Shown one piece after another: positions 1 to 6,439 of a stretch of 6,439 nucleotides of DNA (position 1 is its first letter; every line of letters begins with the position of its first letter). Where the stretch lies: NCBI GenBank assembly GCA_013695115.1, contig JACDBD010000346.1, positions 1 through 6,439 on the forward strand. Direction: 5' to 3'. This DNA comes from Actinomycetota bacterium (lineage in GTDB: Bacteria; Actinomycetota; Acidimicrobiia; IMCC26256; JACDBD01). The notes beneath the pieces were generated by a model. It was not told where the DNA came from. It saw only the letters and a list, made by a program, of their open reading frames with translations, and did no database searches. The translations under genes were made by a program, and so were the position numbers.

Positions 1-1215
1 AAGGCGATGATCGCCACCGGCGGCGAGCTCACCGAGTTGGCGCGCAGCCATCGGATGGGCCTCACGGCGCACGGCGAGCTCGACTTCGCTGCGCTGCGCG
101 AGCGGGTGGCGTCGATCGAGGAGCACATGCACCGCACCGTCGTCGACCTGCTCGAGTCGCAGCAGGTGCGGCTGCTCCGGGGCGCCGGCCGCCTCAAGGG
201 CCCCCATGAGGTGGTGGTCGAGACCGCGGCGGGCATCGAGGAGCTCGAGGCCGACTTCGTGGTGCTCGCGACCGGCTCCCGTCCCCGGGTGCCCGACTTC
301 GCCCCCGTCGACGGCGAGCGCGTCCTGACGACGCGCCAGTCGTACCCGCCGCCCGAGCTACCCGAGCACGTCGTGATCGTCGGATCGGGCGTGACCGGCG
401 TCGAGTTCACCCACATGTTCGACTCGCTCGGCTCGCAGGTGACGCTCGTGGTCTCGCGCCAGCAGGTGCTGCCGCTCAAGGACCCCGAGGTCGCGGCGGT
501 GCTGGAGGACGAGTTCCTCCAGCGGGGTGTGACCCTGCTCAAGGGCGCGCGCGCCCAGGCGATCGAGCGAGCCGGCGAGAAGGTCACGGTCCGGTGCAAC
601 GACGGAAGGGTGGTCGAGGGCTCGCACGCGGTGCTGGCGGTCGGCTCGATCCCCAACCGCGAGGACCTCGGCCTCGAGGAGGCCGGCGTCGAGGTCGACG
701 ACGGCGGCTACATCTCCGTCAACCGGCACTGCCTGTCGAACGTGGAGCACATCTACGCCGCCGGCGACGTGTCGGGGAAGCTGCCGCTGTCGTCGGTGGG
801 CGCGATGCAGGGGCGCAAGATCGCCGAGCACCTGATGGGCCTGCACAACCGGCCCCACCGGCACCTCGACTACGACAAGGCGGCGTCGGCCATCTTCACC
901 GACCCCGAGATCGCCGACGTCGGGCTGGCCGAGGCCGAGGCGTTCGCCGCCGGGCGCAAGATCCGGGTGACCAAAGTGCCGTTCTCGGCCAACGCCAAGG
1001 CCCACATCAAGGGCGATCCCCGCGGGTTCGTGAAGATCCTCTCCGACCCCGCGACCGGCGTCGTGCTGGGGGGCTCCATCGTGGGCCGGAACGCCGCCGA
1101 GCTCATCAGCGTGGTGGCGGTGGCGGTCACCAACGGACTCACCACCACCGACATCGTCGACTCGCTGCTCGTGCACCCCGCCCTGGCCGAGTCGCTGGCC
1201 GACGCGGCTTCCTAG
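1..1215 (+). CDS. FAD-dependent pyridine nucleotide-disulfide oxidoreductase, LpdA/dihydrolipoamide dehydrogenase-like (5' partial)
   Basis: The frame is open from base 1 and enters the window as K-A-M-I-A-T-G-G. In this family that follows the redox CxxxxC and a VPSK motif, so about 45-55 N-terminal residues (FAD Rossmann motif and cysteines) lie upstream; the ATG at 7 is internal. Counting from that ATG, I see the second FAD motif VLATGSRPR (87-94), the NAD(P)-binding GSGVTG (126-131), the FAD-contacting AAGD (251-254) and a C-terminal dimerisation domain from about 291. The second beta strand of the NAD(P) fold ends in V-S-R rather than an acidic residue, which suggests NADPH use. The C-terminus has H390-P-A-L-A-E395, matching the His/Glu dyad of true disulfide reductases. 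Spacing and wording resemble mycobacterial LpdA, a NAD(P)H:quinone/disulfide reductase. The substrate cannot be fixed here: lipoamide, mycothione-like disulfides, quinones and transhydrogenation are all possible. The family call is firm, the specific role is not. Confidence 0.9.
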   Translation, partial: KAMIATGGELTELARSHRMGLTAHGELDFAALRERVASIEEHMHRTVVDLLESQQVRLLRGAGRLKGPHEVVVETAAGIEELEADFVVLATGSRPRVPDFAPVDGERVLTTRQSYPPPELPEHVVIVGSGVTGVEFTHMFDSLGSQVTLVVSRQQVLPLKDPEVAAVLEDEFLQRGVTLLKGARAQAIERAGEKVTVRCNDGRVVEGSHAVLAVGSIPNREDLGLEEAGVEVDDGGYISVNRHCLSNVEHIYAAGDVSGKLPLSSVGAMQGRKIAEHLMGLHNRPHRHLDYDKAASAIFTDPEIADVGLAEAEAFAAGRKIRVTKVPFSANAKAHIKGDPRGFVKILSDPATGVVLGGSIVGRNAAELISVVAVAVTNGLTTTDIVDSLLVHPALAESLADAAS

Positions 1216-1216
1216 T

Positions 1217-1233
1217 GGGGGGCAGCGCCCCCC
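1217..1233 (+). terminator. Perfect 7-bp GC stem-loop after the oxidoreductase gene (candidate terminator)
   Basis: GGGGGGC (1217-1223), loop AGC, GCCCCCC (1227-1233) form a perfect inverted repeat starting two bases after the stop codon of the oxidoreductase. No T-tract follows; instead a second C-run (1238-1242) could compete for pairing with the G-run. Actinobacterial terminators often lack a T-tract, so this may end the upstream transcript, but it could also be a dispersed GC-rich palindromic repeat. Its position in the only real intergenic gap favours a terminator. Confidence 0.4.
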
Positions 1234-1281
1234 GCAACCCCCACCGTTTCGCCGGTACCGATTCCGGGTAGAACTCGGGCT

Positions 1282-1698
1282 ATGCAGATCACTCTTGATA
1301 CTGACGATGCCCGCACCCGTCTCCACGAGCTGGCTGGCCACGCTGGCGAGAAAGCTCAGGAGGTGGCAGCGGAGGCCAGCAAGAAGGTTCAGAAGCGCTA
1401 CGGGAAGCGGGTGAAGAAGCTCGAGCGCAAGTTCGAGCGCAAGCTGGAGCACGCGGCGCGCGCACTCCCCGTCGACACGCCCGTCGACAAGCACCGCCGG
1501 AGCCGCACCGCCAAGCGTTCCGGGGGGACGTTCTTCATCCTCGCGACCCTCGGCGGCCTCGCGGTCGCGTACTACGCCTGGAAGCGTCAGCAGGACGCCG
1601 CCGACCAGCGGCCCGCGCCCGACGCGTTCGGGACCGCCGCGGACGAGTCGGGCAACGGCCGCCGCGAGACGGCGACCACCCACGCACCGCTCTCGTAG
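1282..1698 (+). CDS. Small basic protein with one predicted transmembrane segment, function unknown
   Basis: I do not recognise this 138-residue protein. Residues about 8-62 are charged and helix-prone, rich in Ala, Lys, Arg and Glu (for example KKLERKFERKLEH at 45-57), and probably form an amphipathic or coiled-coil helix. A basic stretch (HRRSRTAKR, 71-79) precedes a single hydrophobic segment (about 82-100, GGTFFILATLGGLAVAYYAW), followed by KRQQ and a Pro/Ala/Asp-rich, probably disordered tail. There is no signal peptidase site or lipobox, so it is probably membrane-anchored with long soluble flanks; positive charge on both sides leaves the topology unclear. The ATG at 1282 lacks a clear Shine-Dalgarno. 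A weak -10-like TAGAAC (1269-1274) lies at a distance that would allow a leaderless transcript. Third-position G/C use is strong through most of the frame, which supports real coding, but the first 35-40 codons are AT-richer than the neighbours. It ends flush against the convergent PhzF gene. Confidence 0.72.
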   Translation: MQITLDTDDARTRLHELAGHAGEKAQEVAAEASKKVQKRYGKRVKKLERKFERKLEHAARALPVDTPVDKHRRSRTAKRSGGTFFILATLGGLAVAYYAWKRQQDAADQRPAPDAFGTAADESGNGRRETATTHAPLS

Positions 1699-2487
1699 CT
1701 AGAGCGCCAGCTCGCCCCGCACGACGGTCACGGCCCGGCCGCCCAGTCTGACGCGACCGCCCTCCACCCGGACCGCGACGGTGCCCCCGCGCGCGGACGC
1801 CTGGTAGCCGACGAGATTGTCGCGGCCGAGCCGCGCCGCCCAGTAGGGACCGAGCGCGCAGTGGGCCGCGCCCGTGACCGGGTCCTCGTCGATCCCGTAG
1901 CGGGGGGCGAAGTAGCGCGAGACGAAATCGGCCTGACTGCCGTCCGCGGCGCTCGTCACGATCACGCTCTCGAATCCTGCGAGCCGGGCGAACTCGGGGT
2001 GGACGCCCCGGACCGCGTCTTCATCCGCGACCTCGATCAGGTACCCGACCCCGGCTTGCATGGTCTCCTTCGCCTCGACACCGAGCGCGTCGGCCAGACC
2101 GTCGGGGAGCGACGCCGGCTCGGGCGGGTCGGCGGGGAAGTCGAGCTCGATCGCGTCACCCGTGCACTCCGCTGACAGGAGTCCGCGGAACCGGGTGTGA
2201 AACCGGGCCGGCTCCGCCCGCTCCAGCCGCCCCGCTTCCCACAACACGTGCGCGCTGGCGAGGGTGGCGTGGCCGCACAGCTCGACCTCGGTCGTCGGCG
2301 TGAACCACCGCAGCTCGAAGTCATCGTCGAGTGGCCGGACGAACGCGGTCTCGGACAGGCTCATCTCCGCCGCCACCGACTGCATCCACGCGTCGTCGGC
2401 CGGCTCGTCGAGCAGGGATACCGCCGCGGGATTGCCGGTGAACGGTCGCGATGCGAATGCATCGACGACGAAGAGGGGCACGCCCAT
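1699..2487 (-). CDS. PhzF family isomerase/epimerase-like protein
   Basis: 262 residues, the usual size for the PhzF family (PhzF of phenazine synthesis, E. coli YddE), which has two related halves of a diaminopimelate-epimerase-like fold. Hallmarks: an N-terminal VVDAFASRPFTGNPAAV (7-23), the SETAFV motif whose E46 aligns with the catalytic Glu45 of PhzF, the first-half ELCGHATLASAH (69-80), and the second-half EDPVTGAAH (201-209). All key motifs are present, so it is probably active, but family members act on varied small substrates and most are uncharacterised; no phenazine genes are visible here. The ATG lies four bases after the stop codon of the biotin carboxylase gene with no good Shine-Dalgarno (the preceding bases are GAATAGCCCG), suggesting co-transcription and translational coupling. 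Its stop codon (1699-1701) directly abuts that of the convergent small membrane protein gene. Confidence 0.93.
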   Translation of the reverse strand: MGVPLFVVDAFASRPFTGNPAAVSLLDEPADDAWMQSVAAEMSLSETAFVRPLDDDFELRWFTPTTEVELCGHATLASAHVLWEAGRLERAEPARFHTRFRGLLSAECTGDAIELDFPADPPEPASLPDGLADALGVEAKETMQAGVGYLIEVADEDAVRGVHPEFARLAGFESVIVTSAADGSQADFVSRYFAPRYGIDEDPVTGAAHCALGPYWAARLGRDNLVGYQASARGGTVAVRVEGGRVRLGGRAVTVVRGELAL

Positions 2488-2491
2488 CGGG

Positions 2492-4249
<1,758 letters not shown>

Positions 4250-4256
4250 CGGCCGT

Positions 4257-4262
4257 CTCTCC
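4257..4262 (-). promoter_or_regulatory. Ribosome binding site GGAGAG supporting the TTG start of the carboxylase gene
   Basis: On the minus strand GGAGAG lies at 4262-4257, with nine bases between GGAG and the TTG at 4249. It is the only purine-rich Shine-Dalgarno-like stretch in the short leader. Together with the in-frame stop at 4288-4286 it fixes the start of the carboxylase at TTG. Confidence 0.6.
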
Positions 4263-4271
4263 GGCTCGCGG

Positions 4272-5027
4272 ATGGTGGCCGTATCCTACGGGCCGCCCTT
4301 CGATCGGCCCATTTCCGTGCGATACCAGGTTCGACGGTTCGACTCGCTCGATTCCACCAACCGGTACCTCCTCGACGAAGCGCGAGCAGGTGCACCCGAG
4401 GGACTGGTGGCGGTGGCCGACTACCAAACGGCAGGTCGGGGCCGGCGCGGGCGGACCTGGGTTGCGCCACCGGGCGCGTCGTTGCTCGTGTCGGTGCTTC
4501 TGCGCCCGTCGCTGGCGCCCGATCGCGCGCAGCTCGTCTCGATCGGCGCCGGGCTCGCGATGGCCGACGCGGTCGAGCGCGTCGTCGGGTTCGCGCCCGC
4601 GCTCAAGTGGCCCAACGACCTCCTCGTGGACGACAAGAAGCTGGCGGGGCTGCTCGCCGAGGCCGACCCCGACGCCGTCGTCGTGGGTGTGGGCGTCAAC
4701 GTCGAATGGCACGACTTCCCACCCGAGGTCGCCGAGACCGCGACCGCGTGCAACCTGGTCGCGGGACGGACGGTCGACCGCGACGCGATCCTCGATGCGT
4801 TTCTCGACGGGCTGGCGGCGCGCTACCGCGACTTCGAGGGCGTCCTTCCCGAGTACCGCGCCCGCCTGTCGACGCTCGGGCGCCGGGTGCGGGTCGAGAC
4901 GGGAACGGGCACGCTCACGGGCACCGCGGTGGACGTGGGGGAGAGCGGCGAGCTGCTGGTCGAACCGGACGGCGCCGATCGCGTCGCGGTGCACGCCGGC
5001 GACGTCGTCCACCTGCGCGACGCGTAG
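4272..5027 (+). CDS. birA: Biotin--[acetyl-CoA-carboxylase] ligase, monofunctional (group I)
   Basis: The enzyme activates biotin with ATP to biotinyl-AMP and transfers it to the lysine of biotin carrier domains, here presumably K551 of the divergently encoded carboxylase. From ATG 4272 it has 251 residues: DSTN (27-30), the biotinyl-AMP loop GRGRRGRTW (55-63), KWPND (112-116), the KLAGLL motif with K123 matching the catalytic lysine, VVGVGVNVEW (137-146), and a small C-terminal SH3-like domain (about 202-251, with GTAVDVGESGELLV). It lacks the N-terminal helix-turn-helix of E. coli BirA, so it cannot act as the classical biotin operon repressor. The start is uncertain: ATG 4272 has no Shine-Dalgarno, and the conserved region only begins near residue 20. 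GTG 4317 (236 residues) also fits and agrees better with a promoter at 4282-4288. A farther ATG at 4191 would lie inside the carboxylase gene and is unlikely. The stop lies four bases from that of pabC. Confidence 0.93.
   Translation: MVAVSYGPPFDRPISVRYQVRRFDSLDSTNRYLLDEARAGAPEGLVAVADYQTAGRGRRGRTWVAPPGASLLVSVLLRPSLAPDRAQLVSIGAGLAMADAVERVVGFAPALKWPNDLLVDDKKLAGLLAEADPDAVVVGVGVNVEWHDFPPEVAETATACNLVAGRTVDRDAILDAFLDGLAARYRDFEGVLPEYRARLSTLGRRVRVETGTGTLTGTAVDVGESGELLVEPDGADRVAVHAGDVVHLRDA
4282..4288. promoter_or_regulatory. Candidate overlapping bidirectional -10 elements (TATCCTA)
   Basis: The heptamer TATCCTA reads as TATCCT on the plus strand (4282-4287) and TAGGAT on the minus strand (4288-4283); both resemble actinobacterial -10 boxes (TAnnnT). 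On the minus strand a transcript would start near 4276 and leave a leader of about 27 bases carrying the GGAGAG site of the carboxylase, which is a good fit. On the plus strand it would start near 4294, which would force birA to begin at GTG 4317. No convincing -35 box is seen on either strand. It is the only such AT-rich patch between the two divergent genes. Confidence 0.4.
4290..4310. repeat. Inverted repeat GGGCCG-N9-CGGCCC in the birA/acc divergent region (possible operator)
   Basis: GGGCCG (4290-4295) and CGGCCC (4305-4310) are perfect inverted 6-mers separated by nine bases, immediately next to the candidate -10 heptamer and over the region where a carboxylase -35 box would lie. The spacing (15 bases centre to centre) could suit a dimeric regulator or a leader hairpin. 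GC-only 6-mers arise often by chance in such DNA, and the stretch may instead encode the N-terminus of BirA, so this is a weak candidate. Confidence 0.3.
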
Positions 5028-5034
5028 CTAGCTA
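5025..5034. other. TAGCTAGCTA palindrome joining the convergent birA and pabC stop codons
   Basis: The 10-base palindrome holds the plus-strand TAG of birA (5025-5027) and the minus-strand TAG of pabC (5034-5032), with only four bases between the coding ends. No terminator hairpin fits between the genes, so any terminator must lie within the opposing coding sequence or the transcripts overlap. The shorter TAGCTA at 1696-1701 plays the same role for the other convergent pair. Confidence 0.6.
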
Positions 5035-5877
5035 CGGGTCGATGTTGGTGGCGACCAGATCGGCGAAAGCAGCGGCGATCGCCGCCGTCACCGGGCCCGG
5101 GGCTGCCGGCAGCGCGGTGCCGTCGATGTGCGAGATCGCCTGCACCTCGCGGGTCGAGGATGTCAGGAGGGCCTCGTCGGCGCGGGCGAGCGCGTTGACG
5201 GGTACGTCGCGCTCTTCGGCCGGGATGCCCTCGCGTGTGCACAGCTCCAACACGAGCGCGCGGGTGACGCCGGCGAGGATGCCGGCCGACTCGGTGGGCG
5301 TGCACAGGGTGCCGTCGAGGGCGAGGAAGACGTTGGAGCCGGTCGCTTCGCAGAGGTTCCCGGCGGTGTTGGCGAAGATCGCCTCGCCACCGCCGTGTTC
5401 ACGGGCGAACGCGAGGGCGCGGACGTTCTCGGCGTAGGAGATGGTCTTGAGCCCGGCGACGGCGCCGTGCTCGTTGCGGGTCCACGGGACCGTGACGACG
5501 GTGGTGCTCGCCGGCCACGGCGCCATCGGACCCGCGGCCACGATCACGGTCGGCGGCGCGTCACCACGCTCCGATCCGAGCGGTGAGGGCCCGCCGGTGA
5601 CGGTGATCCGGACGCGCCCCTCCGCGAGCCGGTTGGCGTGCAGCACGGCGTCGACTGTCGTCCGCAGCCTCTCCGTGTCCGGGGCTTCGAGCCCGAGCCC
5701 GTCGGCCGACCGAGCAAGCCGCTGGACGTGGCGCGTCCACGCGAACGGCACGCCGCCGTACACCCGGAGCGTCTCGAACACGCCGTTGCCCACGAGCAGG
5801 CCGTGGTCGAACGGAGAGACGCGGGCCGCGCTCGCGGGCAGGAGCTCGCCGTCGACGGAGACGACGGGATCCGTCAC
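5032..5877 (-). CDS. pabC: Class IV aminotransferase-fold PLP enzyme, probable 4-amino-4-deoxychorismate lyase
   Basis: 281 residues. Family motifs: N-terminal substrate-loop region with FDHGLLVGNGVFETLRVYGG (23-42), the PLP lysine K144 in LKTISYAENV (143-152), E177 in CEATGSNVF (176-184), which should contact the pyridine nitrogen, and GILAGVTR (199-206) for the phosphate. Sequence alone does not cleanly separate PabC from branched-chain or D-amino acid aminotransferases. The context decides: the gene follows a PabB-type synthase with a four-base GTGA overlap, so it probably removes pyruvate from aminodeoxychorismate to give 4-aminobenzoate for folate. The start is taken as GTG at 5877-5875, because it overlaps the upstream stop TGA (5876-5874) and the protein there begins VTDPVVSVDGELL, typical for the family. 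An ATG at 5958 would add 27 low-complexity residues inside pabB and is rejected. Shine-Dalgarno is weak (AGGCGG, 13 bases upstream), fitting translational coupling. Confidence 0.88.
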   Translation of the reverse strand: MTDPVVSVDGELLPASAARVSPFDHGLLVGNGVFETLRVYGGVPFAWTRHVQRLARSADGLGLEAPDTERLRTTVDAVLHANRLAEGRVRITVTGGPSPLGSERGDAPPTVIVAAGPMAPWPASTTVVTVPWTRNEHGAVAGLKTISYAENVRALAFAREHGGGEAIFANTAGNLCEATGSNVFLALDGTLCTPTESAGILAGVTRALVLELCTREGIPAEERDVPVNALARADEALLTSSTREVQAISHIDGTALPAAPGPVTAAIAAAFADLVATNIDP

Positions 5878-6439
5878 GATGCCAGTGCCGCCGCCTGTAC
5901 ATCGTGACGGCCCGCGGCCGCCAGGAGTCGCGCTGCCTTGAGCTCGGTCTCGGCCCACTCCGCGTCCGGCCGGGAGTCGGCCACGATGCCGGCTCCCACT
6001 CCCAGATGGGTGGCCCCACCCGACATCGTGAACGTGCGGATAGCCACCGCCAGCTCACCGGCATCGCGTTCGGTGTCGATCCAGCCGACCGCGCCGCAGT
6101 AGACCCCGCGCCGCACCGGCTCCAGGTCCTCGATGATCTGGAGCACGCGCGGCTTCGGAGCCCCGGTCACCGACGCGGGGGGAAAGGTGGCGCGCAGCAG
6201 CGACCCGACGCCGGCGTCCTCGCGCAACCGCCCCCGTACGGTGCTCACCAGGTGGTGGAGCCCGGGGTGCGCCTCGACCGCACACAGCAACGGCACCGCG
6301 ATCGACCCGGGCTCGCACACCCGTCCGAGGTCGTTGCGGGCGAGATCGACGATCATCACGTTCTCGGCCCGGTCCTTGGCGCTGGCGCGCAACGCCCCGG
6401 GGTCGGTGCCGGTGCCCTTGATCGGCCGGGTCTCGACGC
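5874..6439 (-). CDS. pabB: Aminodeoxychorismate synthase component I (PabB), chorismate-binding C-terminal part, 5' partial
   Basis: The frame stays open to the window edge; 187 residues are visible, roughly the last 40% of a family member. It begins VETRPIKGTGT, then shows SAKDRAEN, IVDLARNDLGRVCEPGS, the FPPASVTGAPKPR loop, EDLEPVRRGVYCGAVGWI, VAIRTF and GVGAGIVADSRPDAEWAET, all landmarks of the chorismate-utilising enzyme fold (TrpE/PabB/isochorismate synthases). The lysine of PIKGT (codon 6419-6417) is the PabB signature: in E. coli PabB this lysine attacks C2 of chorismate, while anthranilate synthases usually have PIAGT. The glutamates in RAEN and AET are the expected magnesium ligands. 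The product would be 4-amino-4-deoxychorismate, using ammonia from a PabA glutaminase that is not in view. The overlapping pabC downstream supports the folate role over tryptophan or siderophore synthesis. A TTG at 6392 is internal, not a start. Confidence 0.92.
   Translation of the reverse strand, partial: VETRPIKGTGTDPGALRASAKDRAENVMIVDLARNDLGRVCEPGSIAVPLLCAVEAHPGLHHLVSTVRGRLREDAGVGSLLRATFPPASVTGAPKPRVLQIIEDLEPVRRGVYCGAVGWIDTERDAGELAVAIRTFTMSGGATHLGVGAGIVADSRPDAEWAETELKAARLLAAAGRHDVQAAALAS

Noticed and set aside
1246..1274. Full sigma70-type promoter before the small membrane protein gene
   Set aside because: TAGAAC at 1269-1274 is only a partial -10 match and no -35 box is found at proper spacing, so it is mentioned but not listed as a feature.
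358..1683. 441-codon minus-strand frame opposite the oxidoreductase and the small membrane protein gene
   Set aside because: Translation is low complexity (Val, Gly, Asp, His, Arg) with no recognisable motif; the plus-strand genes explain the codon bias.
5878..5958. N-terminal extension of pabC to an ATG at 5958
   Set aside because: The extra 27 residues are Gly/Arg-rich shadow of pabB; the GTG at 5877 gives the typical N-terminus and a classical four-base overlap.

Overview
The window is GC-rich (roughly 70% by eye), with strong G/C bias at third codon positions and tightly packed genes. The organism is most likely a high-GC actinobacterium. The first flavoprotein and the biotin carboxylase both read like mycobacterial relatives (LpdA- and AccA3-like), but the window alone does not fix a genus. 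It holds seven protein genes, the first and last cut by the window edges. I see no tRNA, rRNA, CRISPR array, transposon or phage gene.

Layout: (1) 1-1215, plus strand: 3' part of a FAD-dependent pyridine nucleotide-disulfide oxidoreductase. (2) 1216-1281: short gap with a perfect GC stem-loop. (3) 1282-1698, plus: small lysine/arginine-rich protein with one membrane segment, function unknown. (4) 1699-2487, minus: PhzF-family protein, four bases downstream of (5) 2492-4249, minus: biotin carboxylase/biotin carboxyl carrier subunit of an acyl-CoA carboxylase, starting at TTG. (6) 4272-5027, plus (or from GTG 4317): biotin-protein ligase without a DNA-binding domain, divergent from the carboxylase. 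(7) 5032-5877, minus: class IV PLP enzyme, probably aminodeoxychorismate lyase (PabC). (8) 5874 to beyond 6439, minus: C-terminal part of a chorismate-binding synthase with the PIKGT motif of PabB. No gene-free stretch exceeds 300 bases.

Two functional pairs stand out. The ligase BirA and its likely substrate, the biotin carrier domain of the carboxylase, sit head to head and may share a compact bidirectional promoter. PabB and PabC overlap by four bases (GTGA) and would catalyse consecutive steps from chorismate to 4-aminobenzoate for folate synthesis; the glutaminase PabA is not in view. Both convergent gene pairs end almost on top of each other, at TAGCTA palindromes that contain stop codons for both strands.

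This looks like an ordinary housekeeping region. I found no convincing new biological system. The points most worth checking are the birA/acc divergent promoter with its inverted repeat, the unknown small membrane protein with its AT-richer 5' codons, and the terminator-free convergent junctions.
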